Origin: JAQUSX01 sp035446985
GTDB lineage: Bacteria; Bacillota; Clostridia; Christensenellales; CAG-314
NCBI GenBank assembly: GCA_035446985.1
Contig: DAOTGG010000004.1
Coordinates: 1 to 50,086 of the forward strand
Reading direction: 5' to 3'
Length of the DNA: 50,086 nt
In this document: positions 8,807 through 16,252 of the stretch, in pieces
Position numbering within the stretch: position 1 is the first letter of the stretch
How the letters are laid out: each line of letters opens with the position of its first letter
Program-made: the position numbers and the translations under genes
The notes under the pieces: generated by a model
The model's database searches: none
Told to the model about the DNA's origin: nothing
What the model saw: the letters and a program-made list of their open reading frames with translations, nothing else

Positions 8807-9091
8807 TTATTTATTTTCGGTGTCCGCCAAAATTTTTAGTAATCTCGTCTTTTCTTTTGACAGTTCCTCGTCCGTCATAGACTCGTAATCTGTTTCCTCT
8901 TTCATATCCATTAACGCTTTAAGAGCCGAAACGTCGGGCGGAATGTGTCTTGTCGCCGTCTTTTTTTTGGACGGTACCATCTCGCCGTCGACGAGCGAAT
9001 AATCTACGGTTTCCTCCACGACGTTATAGCCCAAAGCCTTTTTCTTTATCGCCTTTTTCAATTTTTCCATATCTAAGATGTCTTTCTTCAT
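8807..9091 (-). CDS. Small conserved phage protein after the terminase
   Basis: A 94-residue, highly charged protein. It starts with a Lys-rich helix (KLKKAIKKKALGYNV), then a beta segment containing EETVDYSLVDGEMVPSKKK, then the motif HIPPDVSALKALMDM and a C-terminal helix (MTDEELSKEKTRLLKIL). I recall similar PPDVsALK small proteins beside terminase genes in many Firmicutes phages, but their role is not established; a small-terminase or packaging-accessory function is possible. The ATG lies 5 bases after the terL stop, with an AGG site inside the terL end, so it is co-translated with terminase. Confidence 0.6.
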   Translation of the reverse strand: MKKDILDMEKLKKAIKKKALGYNVVEETVDYSLVDGEMVPSKKKTATRHIPPDVSALKALMDMKEETDYESMTDEELSKEKTRLLKILADTENK

Positions 9092-9095
9092 TTAT

Positions 9096-10523
9096 TTACC
9101 TGCCCGAAAAAATGTTTTTCTTTTTTTTGATTAAATTCATAATGTCTTTTTGTATTTGCGTCGAATGGGCGGACGGAGCGAAAGCTTCGGGACGAGACGA
9201 TATGTAATATCTCAGTTCGTCCATAGCGTGGTCGTTGGTTTTAACAGGCTTTTCGCCCTCTCCCCACCAGTAGCTTTTTATTTCCTTGATCATATTTACG
9301 CACGTGGAAAATATATAAAGCCTTGGTTTGCCGTTCAGCGGTTTGAGATAACTTTTCACTCGATTTATTCCGCTGAATACGTCTTTGTTCACGTTCGTAT
9401 TGACGTTGATTCCGTTTTCATAAAAAAGTTCCGCAACGCTTTTGACCGCGGCGAGAGTCTTTTGATTCGCCGCGCTGTCGATAAGAGCGTTTATTCCGAA
9501 ACTTCCCGATTCCCAGCCCAAGCGGTCGCAGATTTCCTTGATTTTCAAGGCGTGGTAGGTAATCTCTCTCTTTGCCTCGTAATGCTCGGCTATAACATAC
9601 ACCACTCCGTCACCGTCTACCGCGTACCAATGGACGCTGGTCGGATTATTCAACCCTGGGTCTATACTTATTTTGTCGTACCATCCATTTGGCACGTCAA
9701 ATGGCTCGATAACGTGAACTGACGGATCAAACTCGCCGTAGACCAGTCCGCAGGAAGAATTAAATCTTCCGTACCGCCTTGTCGACAGCGCGTCCGCGCT
9801 CATTGTCGAGCCAAGCCGTTCGATTTCCTCCGCCGACAAAAACGGGTTGTCCGCCCATTCGATAAAAATACTCCAAACTTCTTTGTCTCCTCCTTTATTC
9901 AAATAAATTTCGTCGTAAACAAAAGTTAAACCTTTAAGAGGCGTCATAGTGCCGAAAATAAATCCTTTTCGGTCGAAGACTCTCATCTTGCATTCGTGAT
10001 ATATGTCTTGCGGCGGCTCCTCGTCAAACCACACAAAATCAAGGGACGTGCCTTGAAATTTTTCTCTGCCCGCCTCGCAGGACTTAAATCCGATTTTACT
10101 GATTCCGCCGAAAACGTTTTTTATCAAAATGTAATCTATCACGCCGTTATCGGGCGAATCTTTGCGTCCCGACGTCATAACGGTCTCTATAATCCAGCTT
10201 TTATCGATATAATCCAATATTTTTGCCTGCGCCACGTCTCTTTGCACTTGCGCCGAAAGCGATACCACCCAGCACGAAATATTTTTTCGGTTTTTACGGT
10301 ATGGGTGTATACCGCGCGCAAGCCAAACAGTCTCCACCGCGCCGCATTCGGTCTTTCCCGTGCGGTTGCCGCCGAAAACCCAGCGGTTTGCGGCTGAACT
10401 TTGGTGGAATTCCATTTGTTTGCGGTGAATTTTTTCGCCTTTGTTATAAAGAGAAAGCTTATTTTGGCTTCTGCGGTTTTCTTCGTTTTCTATTGAAATA
10501 ATTTTATTTATCAACTCATTCAT
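9096..10523 (-). CDS. Terminase large subunit (ATPase and nuclease)
   Basis: A 475-residue DNA-packaging motor. Walker A is GGNRTGKTE at residues 51-59 and Walker B is VWFDEEP at 164-170, with the catalytic Glu present. The C-terminal RNase H-like nuclease has its expected acidic residues: D288 in SIDPGL, D349 in LIDSA, and D431/D435 in TNDHAMDEL. Both activities therefore look intact. It is the first gene of the minus-strand cassette, divergent from the SH3 protein gene at 10587. I see no good Shine-Dalgarno site before the ATG at 10523; a slightly internal start cannot be excluded. No small-terminase gene is found upstream, where one would normally sit. Confidence 0.92.
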   Translation of the reverse strand: MNELINKIISIENEENRRSQNKLSLYNKGEKIHRKQMEFHQSSAANRWVFGGNRTGKTECGAVETVWLARGIHPYRKNRKNISCWVVSLSAQVQRDVAQAKILDYIDKSWIIETVMTSGRKDSPDNGVIDYILIKNVFGGISKIGFKSCEAGREKFQGTSLDFVWFDEEPPQDIYHECKMRVFDRKGFIFGTMTPLKGLTFVYDEIYLNKGGDKEVWSIFIEWADNPFLSAEEIERLGSTMSADALSTRRYGRFNSSCGLVYGEFDPSVHVIEPFDVPNGWYDKISIDPGLNNPTSVHWYAVDGDGVVYVIAEHYEAKREITYHALKIKEICDRLGWESGSFGINALIDSAANQKTLAAVKSVAELFYENGINVNTNVNKDVFSGINRVKSYLKPLNGKPRLYIFSTCVNMIKEIKSYWWGEGEKPVKTNDHAMDELRYYISSRPEAFAPSAHSTQIQKDIMNLIKKKKNIFSGR

Positions 10524-10586
10524 ACTTTTACAATATTCGACATATCTTCCCCAAAAAAATTTTTTATACCGTGTTAAATTTTTGAT

Positions 10587-11405
10587 ATGCGAAAAATTTC
10601 CGCCATAATAACAGTTTTAATATTGCTTTTTTTGCCTTTGCCCGCTATTGCCGACGACGTTCCGCCGTACGTGCGCGTGCTGACTAACGACGTGTACCTA
10701 TACGCCACCGCCAGTAACACGAAGCCTATGTTTGCGTTGGAGCAAACGTATTATGCGGAAGTCAAAGGCGTCGAAGGCGGATATTACCGCGTGGAAATAG
10801 CCGACAACGTCGGAATGTTTAACAAAATCACGGGTTACGTTTTGATATCAAAAGTCGAATCCGTTTACGAAACTCCGCTTACGCCTTTTTACCCGTCGGT
10901 AACTGTTTCTGTAACGGCGGACAGCTCGAAAATTTACCTTTATCCCGAATCGACAAGCACAGTCCTTATGCGAGCCACAAACAGTCAGATTATGGCTTAT
11001 TACGGAAGTATTGTCACGGGCGGAATAAACTGGTATTACGTCTGCTGCGGCGATTACATGGGCTATGTTATGAGCTCAACCGTGTCAAAAGCGGCGGTGT
11101 CCCCCCACCCTACCCCTTTACCCGCAGTGAATATCGAGCCGGAGGAGCCTGTCATTCCTGTTGATAATGTCGAGGATCCTTCGGCCGATAATACCGACGA
11201 CGTCACGCAGTCGTTCGACGGAGTGCAGCTTGCTTTGATACTTCTTATCACCATTCCTTCTGTGGTAATAGTATTTATGCTGTTCGCGCCGTCTCATAAA
11301 GGATTAAAAAAACATGAAAAACAAAATTACAAATCCGTAGCCACAACAACGCAGACTGCGGAAGAAAAACGTCCGAAACCGCGCTATTTTGACGATTATT
11401 TATAG
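10587..11405 (+). CDS. Secreted SH3-domain protein with C-terminal membrane anchor
   Basis: A 272-residue protein. Residues 1-22 form a signal peptide with a likely cleavage after AIA. Two bacterial SH3-type domains follow (about 28-90, containing NDVYLYATAS, and 105-165, containing SSKIYLYPESTSTVLM). Next come a Pro/acidic linker, one membrane segment (about 213-232), and a basic cytoplasmic tail ending in RPKPRYFDDYL. The domains should sit outside the membrane and bind wall peptides or carbohydrates. It is divergent from the terminase gene, with 63 bases between the starts. No clear Shine-Dalgarno is present before the ATG. Its layout resembles that of the 12573 gene, so the two may act together. 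A wall-binding or sensing role is inferred. Confidence 0.65.
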   Translation: MRKISAIITVLILLFLPLPAIADDVPPYVRVLTNDVYLYATASNTKPMFALEQTYYAEVKGVEGGYYRVEIADNVGMFNKITGYVLISKVESVYETPLTPFYPSVTVSVTADSSKIYLYPESTSTVLMRATNSQIMAYYGSIVTGGINWYYVCCGDYMGYVMSSTVSKAAVSPHPTPLPAVNIEPEEPVIPVDNVEDPSADNTDDVTQSFDGVQLALILLITIPSVVIVFMLFAPSHKGLKKHEKQNYKSVATTTQTAEEKRPKPRYFDDYL

Positions 11406-11548
11406 TTTTTTGCCCTAAGTTTTTTGAGATTTTCCCGTTGTAATTTAATTTTTTTAGCTAATAATTGCTAAAATAGTTGCAAGTTATTTTCTAAAAAATC
11501 AGGTTAAATTTTCCAAGCGTTAGATTAATATTATTTTTTCCCCAAAAC

Positions 11549-11583
11549 TTTCGCCGCGCCTAATTTTTTAGGACACGGCGAAA
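11549..11583. terminator. Hairpin between convergent genes
   Basis: Stem TTTCGCCG (11549-11556) pairs with CGGCGAAA (11576-11583), with an inner CCTAA/TTAGG stem. It lies between the convergent SH3 gene and the sigma-like gene. A second, weaker AATCAGC/GCTGATT hairpin (11596-11629) is nearer the sigma-like gene and on the minus strand leads into an AT-rich tail. Together they probably terminate both convergent transcripts. Nothing else is seen in 11406-11645. Confidence 0.55.
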
Positions 11584-11645
11584 ATTAAAATTTATAATCA
11601 GCCTTAGTTAATTTTATAAAAAGCTGATTTTACGGTTGGGGTTAT

Positions 11646-12110
11646 TCAGGCTAAAAGTTTTGCCTTGGCGTGAATAGTTTTTATCCAGTTTTGACTCAAA
11701 CAGTTCTGGTCAAACCATTCCGCTTCAAAGTCTTCCAAAGCAAGGCTTTTTGCAAAACTATTTACCGCGCTGTGCAATCTGCGGTATAGCGTGCGTTTTG
11801 TCAAAGAGAACGTTTCCATAATTTCTTCTTTTGACTTTTTTTCAAAAAACGCTTTTTTTATCAGTATTTTTTGAAAATCGGTCAACCGTTTCATTGACGA
11901 CTCGATTAACGCTTTTAATATCAGCAAATCGTCTTTTTTTTCAATCATAGCCAAAATATCGGCGGTTTGCTGCAAGGTTGTTTTGTGTTTTGCCATACTA
12001 GCCCCGCTATAAGAATACACCGCAGCCCTCGCGATATAAGTTTCGATACCCGCGACGTAAAAATCGATGTCGTTGTAGCAGTTGAGCATTGTCAAAGCAA
12101 TTTGTTCCAT
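11646..12110 (-). CDS. Sigma-region-4 / ArpU-like transcription regulator
   Basis: A 154-residue protein. Residues about 85-130 read LTDFQKILIKKAFFEKKSKE followed by METFSLTKRTLYRRLHSAV, which is the helix-turn-helix layout of sigma-70 region 4 and of ArpU/RinA-type phage late regulators. The N-terminal part is helical and has no region 2, so it is not a full sigma factor. The ATG at 12110 follows AAGGAG by 7 bases. It is on the same strand as the capsid operon and 1.1 kb upstream, separated by the SH3 gene on the other strand. It is therefore a natural candidate to activate that operon. A 10-base G tract lies about 80 bases upstream. Confidence 0.6.
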   Translation of the reverse strand: MEQIALTMLNCYNDIDFYVAGIETYIARAAVYSYSGASMAKHKTTLQQTADILAMIEKKDDLLILKALIESSMKRLTDFQKILIKKAFFEKKSKEEIMETFSLTKRTLYRRLHSAVNSFAKSLALEDFEAEWFDQNCLSQNWIKTIHAKAKLLA

Positions 12111-12187
12111 AATCCATCTCCTTTTTTCTAAAACGAGTTTGCGATATGGTAGACACCGTATTTTTATTAAAAATTCCCATCAGCCAA

Positions 12188-12197
12188 CCCCCCCCCC
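12188..12197. repeat. C10/G10 homopolymer upstream of the sigma-like gene
   Basis: Ten consecutive C residues on the plus strand (G10 in the transcribed direction), 78-87 bases before the sigma-like ATG and touching a TTGGCT that could serve as a -35 element, with AT-rich -10-like bases 15-17 nt further on. A G tract this long is out of keeping with the surrounding AT-rich DNA. Length variation by slippage is possible. Confidence 0.6.
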
Positions 12198-12392
12198 AAA
12201 ACTTTTTCTGCTTCGAGGTCTTCCTTTTTGTAAAATATTCTGTTGAGCAAGGCTTAAAAAGAATTGTACGCGGCAGGCGAGGCGTTGCCTGAATCACGCG
12301 TTTTGCAAGACAAAAATGACGGACTAAATCAACAACAGAAAAGAATCTATGTTAAGTCGAACTTCATTTTCAAATTCATAGTACCATTTTAA

Positions 12393-12414
12393 TTATGACA
12401 CCGCCTTGTCATAA
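12393..12414. promoter_or_regulatory. Palindromic operator candidate (TGACA-N6-TGTCA type)
   Basis: TTATGACA (12393-12400) and TGTCATAA (12407-12414) form a perfect 8-bp inverted repeat with a 6-bp spacer. It is in the divergent intergenic region between the sigma-like gene and the 12573 surface protein gene, about 80 bases upstream of the latter's promoter. The same ATGACA-N6-TGTCA core occurs beside the WYL regulator gene at 28001-28017. The remainder of 12111-12572 is AT-rich without another gene. Confidence 0.5.
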
Positions 12415-12491
12415 AATACTTTTCGTGACAAAAATATCGATGAATTTCGTCAAAATATTTTTACAGTATTTTTCCCCGCGCTGTTTTTCTC

Positions 12492-12520
12492 TTGTATATT
12501 CAAAAATTTTTTGCTATAAT
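12492..12520 (+). promoter_or_regulatory. Promoter of the 12573 surface-protein gene
   Basis: TTGTAT at 12492-12497 and TATAAT at 12515-12520 are separated by 17 bases; the -10 is preceded by TGC, giving an extended -10. It lies 52 bases before the ATG, and an AAAGGA ribosome binding site follows. Confidence 0.7.
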
Positions 12521-12572
12521 AACGACAAATATTTGTATACACGACAAATGAAATACGCTTAAAGGAAATTTT

Positions 12573-14306
12573 ATGAAAAGTACTAATAGAATTTTAGCGT
12601 TTCTCTTCGCTTTTATCTTAATCGTTACAGCGGTTTACGGCGGATTCGCTTTTGCGGATTCGGCTTTAAACACCGTTTATTTGGTTCAGCCGAAAGACGT
12701 TTACTACGACGGCGGTTCTATCTATGTTGTCGATATAATTAACGATGGGGCTGACACCGTTATTCACCAGATAAAATCTGATCTGACTAGCAGAGTAAGC
12801 TATTACATAGACGGCGTAACGGAAAAAATTTCCGTCGACGGTCTTAGTCTTTACGTTATGCAAAAAGACAAAATCCAGCTTTACGGCATCGACGCTGCTA
12901 CGGGAACGTTGGCGAACGGCGTACTGATACCCGCAGTTAACGTCAAAGATTTTATTGTTGTAAAAAACGGCACAAGCGCGCTGGTTTACTATATTACCGA
13001 TAGATATTTTTATCAATACAATATCTCCACCAAAAACACAAAAAGACTTTATATTTTGACCGATATTCGCTCAATATCTTACGTCAACGGCAAAGTAGCG
13101 ATAATTTACGGCGATACCTGTATGACTTATACGGACGCCAACGGTTTTGACGAAGATATTATTACGTTAAGCGACGGATGTGAAAAAGCTTTTTCGATAG
13201 GAACTTATACGTATTTTTATAACGGCACGACAATTTACGACCAAAGCGCAAACGCCGTGCTTAACGTTGAGAACGGAATAATTGAGACCGCTGTTTTCGG
13301 CAATTATCTTTACGTTTTGGGTAATGATAAAAAAATTCTTCAATATTCCCATTCCGACGGAGTATTTACACTCGTTGAAAATTTTGTCATCGGCGACGAC
13401 AAAATAGACTTACTTGTGCCGACCGATTTTACAGACTTTACATACGCTTACGCCACAGGCTACCCTACCAATATTTTATATGAAGCCAGTCAATCGGCTA
13501 ATCCCGCGTCATACAAACTTCTGACGGACGAAGACAAATTTATTTTGCTTCACTACGACGGTATGGAAGACAGCGATTATTACTACGTGTTTTATAAAGG
13601 CGCGTTTGGCTGGCTGGAAAAATCCGCCGCCGAAATTTCCGCCGACAAACTTCATACTTATGACACCACTTACGATTTTGTCGGGGAAGCGGTCGCGACG
13701 GCGTATATTTATTCTCTGCCATTTTACGACGACAACGGCACCTACGCGGTAGAAAACGTACCGAAAGGCACGGTATTCACTATTACCGACAGATATGAAA
13801 ATCTTGCGGACAGCAACGCCGAATGGTTTTACGCTTCTTATGAAATAGACGGAATAGTTAAAAGCGGTTTTATCAGACAATCGCTCGTAACCAATCTTTC
13901 TTTGGCTCCCGAAACAAAAATCACTCGTTATACAGTTAATACCGACCTGACTAATCAGCTCGGCTTATACGAAGACATCGACTTGACCGAACCCGTGACC
14001 GATGAAGCGGGCAACCCCATAGTATTGACGTCGGGCAAACAAGTAAGCGTTATTTCCATGGACGAAACGACGGCTTTCGTGCAGGTTGACGTTGACGGAG
14101 TAAAATATTTTGGCTATATCGACGCGACAAAATTGATAAAAGACGGATTGACGAACTATATCGCTTTGGGACTAGTACTGGGTATTCTCGTAATTTTGGG
14201 AGTGGTATTCTTTGTAATAATGGCAAAACGCCGCAAAAAACACGTCGTCATTCAAGAAGAAATGGACCCTTTTGAAGCTGAAAAATTTGACGCTAATAAT
14301 AAATAA
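12573..14306 (+). CDS. Large surface protein: propeller-like plus SH3 repeats, C-terminal anchor
   Basis: A 577-residue protein. It has a signal peptide (residues 1-28, cleavage likely after FAFA). A beta-rich domain follows with repeated YVxG(x)(K/D) blades (about 30-330), suggesting a beta-propeller. Two or three SH3-like segments come next (about 350-520; for example FVGEAVATAYIYSLPF and KGTVFTITDRYEN). A single membrane segment lies at about 533-553 (LGLVLGILVILGVVFFVIMA), then the basic tail KRRKKHV. It is probably anchored in the membrane with its domains facing the wall. Its own promoter and terminator make it monocistronic. The architecture parallels the 10587 protein. No enzymatic motif is seen; sensing or adhesion is an inference. 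Confidence 0.65.
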   Translation: MKSTNRILAFLFAFILIVTAVYGGFAFADSALNTVYLVQPKDVYYDGGSIYVVDIINDGADTVIHQIKSDLTSRVSYYIDGVTEKISVDGLSLYVMQKDKIQLYGIDAATGTLANGVLIPAVNVKDFIVVKNGTSALVYYITDRYFYQYNISTKNTKRLYILTDIRSISYVNGKVAIIYGDTCMTYTDANGFDEDIITLSDGCEKAFSIGTYTYFYNGTTIYDQSANAVLNVENGIIETAVFGNYLYVLGNDKKILQYSHSDGVFTLVENFVIGDDKIDLLVPTDFTDFTYAYATGYPTNILYEASQSANPASYKLLTDEDKFILLHYDGMEDSDYYYVFYKGAFGWLEKSAAEISADKLHTYDTTYDFVGEAVATAYIYSLPFYDDNGTYAVENVPKGTVFTITDRYENLADSNAEWFYASYEIDGIVKSGFIRQSLVTNLSLAPETKITRYTVNTDLTNQLGLYEDIDLTEPVTDEAGNPIVLTSGKQVSVISMDETTAFVQVDVDGVKYFGYIDATKLIKDGLTNYIALGLVLGILVILGVVFFVIMAKRRKKHVVIQEEMDPFEAEKFDANNK

Positions 14307-14478
14307 GATAAAATATCAGTACCGTTAGACAAAGATTGTCTTTAAAATAACTAAAATTAAAAAATATTCGACTTAGATTTCACAAAGCAACTCGTTAGAA
14401 AAATTTAGTATAAGTTTTTTAAATAATCATTTTTAACTCAAACTTCGCAGAAAATTAATTTTGATAAAATAATAACGC

Positions 14479-14512
14479 AAAACCGTCCGCACTAACAACG
14501 GACGGTTTTTTT
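14479..14512 (+). terminator. Rho-independent terminator of the 12573 gene
   Basis: AAAACCGTCCG (14479-14489) pairs with CGGACGGTTTT (14499-14509) over 11 bp with a 9-nt loop, then more T residues. It separates this gene from the convergent SSB-like gene. Nothing else is seen in 14307-14594. Confidence 0.9.
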
Positions 14513-14594
14513 ACGCTTTTAAGCGATGTCATTAATTTTTTTAAAAATAATTGATAAATAAATCCTTTTGCTTACTAAAAGCGTCTATAAAAAG

Positions 14595-15272
14595 CTAGTA
14601 GTTTGACGCGTTGTAAGACTCTGATGTTCCTGCCGCCACAACGTTTTCAAGATACTCGATGTTGTCACCGACGGAGATTTTCGAAATGCTTACCTCGTAT
14701 GCTATTCGGTTTTCCACCACGCTGTCCGAAAGTCTTTTTGTGTAGTTTCTGCTCTGAATTCTTCCGAACACCTGCACTTGTTCGCCTACCGAAAGATACT
14801 TCATACTTCGCGCGTTTCTGCCCCACGCTATCGTGGGAATATAATCGCTTTTGTTGTATGCGCGGTTTACTGCCAGTAAGATGTCGCAAATCTCCCTATT
14901 GAAAGGCGTTGTTCTAAAAATCGGCGGCTTACAGACAAATCCAATTAGTTCAATGGTGTTGGTGTTTATCGTTTCGTCAATCGGCATAATGTCGATTGCG
15001 AATACGGTAAGCATCAGTTTGCTGCGGCTTTCCATAATCTTATTGTAACTGCGAAATTGTCCCACAACTGTTACCATTTGGTCGACTGAAATGTCCGTAA
15101 CCCCCAGTAGTTTTTCGGATAAAGTAACGGGTATTATGTCGCTCATATCAGAGAGGCGTCTGACTTCCAGCATTATTTGGTAAAATTTCTCTCCAAATAC
15201 TTCATGACTGAATTGAATCTCACTTGTTACTTTTCCCGAAATCGTAGCACGGTTGTTACTTGTGTAGTTCAT
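14595..15272 (-). CDS. SSB-like protein with two OB-fold halves
   Basis: A 225-residue protein built of two similar halves. Residues about 5-100 contain ATISGKVTSEIQFSHEVFGE and VDQMVTVVGQFRSYNK; residues 105-205 contain NTIELIGFVCKPPIFRTTPF and GEQVQVFGRIQSRNYTK. Each half has the G-x-V/G-R strand pattern of single-stranded DNA-binding OB folds, so one chain may supply two OB domains. It lacks the acidic C-terminal tail (DDDIPF type) of housekeeping SSB and ends SESYNASNY, so it is not the canonical Ssb. Regulatory or specialised ssDNA-binding proteins of this type occur in Clostridia. The ATG follows GGGAGG; a strong palindrome lies just upstream. Confidence 0.7.
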   Translation of the reverse strand: MNYTSNNRATISGKVTSEIQFSHEVFGEKFYQIMLEVRRLSDMSDIIPVTLSEKLLGVTDISVDQMVTVVGQFRSYNKIMESRSKLMLTVFAIDIMPIDETINTNTIELIGFVCKPPIFRTTPFNREICDILLAVNRAYNKSDYIPTIAWGRNARSMKYLSVGEQVQVFGRIQSRNYTKRLSDSVVENRIAYEVSISKISVGDNIEYLENVVAAGTSESYNASNY

Positions 15273-15287
15273 ATACTTCCTCCCTCT

Positions 15288-15311
15288 CGTCTGTCACGGG
15301 TATGACAGACG
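15288..15311. promoter_or_regulatory. Palindrome/hairpin in the leader of the SSB-like gene
   Basis: CGTCTGTCA (15288-15296) and TGACAGACG (15303-15311) form a perfect 9-bp stem with a 6-nt loop. On the minus strand it ends directly before the GGGAGG ribosome binding site of the SSB-like gene, and it begins 11 bases after the deacetylase stop codon. There is no T tract, so it is not a simple terminator. Confidence 0.6.
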
Positions 15312-15321
15312 TTATTCTACG

Positions 15322-16083
15322 TTAATCGGTTTTAATTTGTTTACCGCAGTTATCGATAATGTAACCGCTATAATAAATCAAATCCCCCACGGGGCAAAAA
15401 CCGAGCCCTTTTGCAATCAACGCCTCGATAACGGCGGGCAACGCCTGCACGATGTTATCGCTGTTGTTGTGAAAAAGTATTATAGAGCCGCTTTTGGCTT
15501 TTTGTATTCGCGCGGCTATTTCTCCTGCTGATAATCCTTTCCAATCCAGACTGTCTACGTCCCATTGAATAGGATATAAATTCAAATTGAAACAAGCGGA
15601 AATAAGCTTGTTATCATAGTCCCCAAATGGCGGTCGAAAAACCGTCACTATGTTTCCCGTAAGCTCTTCTATCATTTTTGCGCTTTCGGTAAGTTCTTCA
15701 TTTATCTGCTCGGCGGTAAGTTTACTCATTTGCGGATGAGTCATACTGTGCGTACCGATTTCGTGACCACGTCTGGCTATTTCCCTGACAAGTTCGGGGT
15801 TTGCCTCTATCCAAAAACCGACCAAAAAAAAGGTGACCTTGATATTATATCTGTCAAGAATATCGAGTATCGCCAAAGTTTTGTCGCTCCCCCAAGCAGC
15901 GTCAAAAGTTAAGGAAACCACTCTTCTTTCGGTTTCAACACAGTAGATTGGTCTGAGTTTGTTTCCCGCGTTTACTGCTGCGGCGAGCGGATTACTAAAG
16001 GCGACTGCGAGCGAGCTGATGACAGCTAACACCAAAATCAGGATCTTTGTTGTGTTTTTTATTTTGTTGTATTCTAAATACAT
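15322..16083 (-). CDS. pdaB: Polysaccharide deacetylase, PdaB-like (NodB domain)
   Basis: A 253-residue protein with an N-terminal hydrophobic signal/anchor (about residues 12-37) and a NodB homology domain. Motif 1 is TFDAAWG, motif 2 is THSMTHP, motif 3 is RPPFGDYD, motif 4 is WDVDSLDW and motif 5 is IILFHNN. The catalytic Asp of motif 1 is present, but the usual second Asp of TFDDG is Ala; PdaB of Bacillus has DISWG there, so this supports the PdaB subfamily, a sporulation-linked deacetylase. Metal binding could be altered. It acts outside the membrane on peptidoglycan or related glycans. It may be co-transcribed with the SSB-like gene, 49 bases downstream. Confidence 0.75.
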   Translation of the reverse strand: MYLEYNKIKNTTKILILVLAVISSLAVAFSNPLAAAVNAGNKLRPIYCVETERRVVSLTFDAAWGSDKTLAILDILDRYNIKVTFFLVGFWIEANPELVREIARRGHEIGTHSMTHPQMSKLTAEQINEELTESAKMIEELTGNIVTVFRPPFGDYDNKLISACFNLNLYPIQWDVDSLDWKGLSAGEIAARIQKAKSGSIILFHNNSDNIVQALPAVIEALIAKGLGFCPVGDLIYYSGYIIDNCGKQIKTD

Positions 16084-16227
16084 TTTAACACCTGCTATTT
16101 TAGGGTATCCTTATATATCCGCGAAAAATTTGTCGAAATTTGTAGAAAAAATCTTCCACTATAATTTTTGAGACATTATTCCCGATATTTTATGCGAAAA
16201 AAATAGCCAAAATTATAAAAATATAAA

Positions 16228-16252
16228 AAACTCCGAAAACAATTCGGAGTTT
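16228..16252 (-). terminator. Terminator of the parE-parC transcript
   Basis: AAACTCCGAA (16228-16237) pairs with TTCGGAGTTT (16243-16252). On the minus strand the stem is followed by six T residues. It lies 270 bases beyond the parC stop. The DNA between (16253-16524) and up to the deacetylase start (16084) is AT-rich and contains no gene that I can support. Confidence 0.75.

Noticed and set aside
9150..9722. 190-residue plus-strand frame
   Set aside because: Lies wholly antisense to the terminase nuclease domain, with no recognisable motif or Shine-Dalgarno; treated as a shadow.
685..10523. Encapsulin or bacterial microcompartment cluster
   Set aside because: Terminase, portal and nozzle-like proteins are virus-specific and do not occur in those systems.
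12188..12197. G10/C10 tract as a sequencing error
   Set aside because: Not fully rejected: homopolymer length may be misassembled, but the tract is outside genes and is reported as a candidate needing read inspection.
12007..12297. Minus-strand frame of 96 codons overlapping the sigma-like gene start
   Set aside because: It translates the G10 tract as Gly-Gly-Gly and overlaps a gene with a proper ribosome binding site in another frame; no support as a gene.
15291..15308. Third site for the TGACA-N6-TGTCA operator
   Set aside because: The half-sites are in the opposite order (TGTCA-N6-TGACA), so it is not the same motif.
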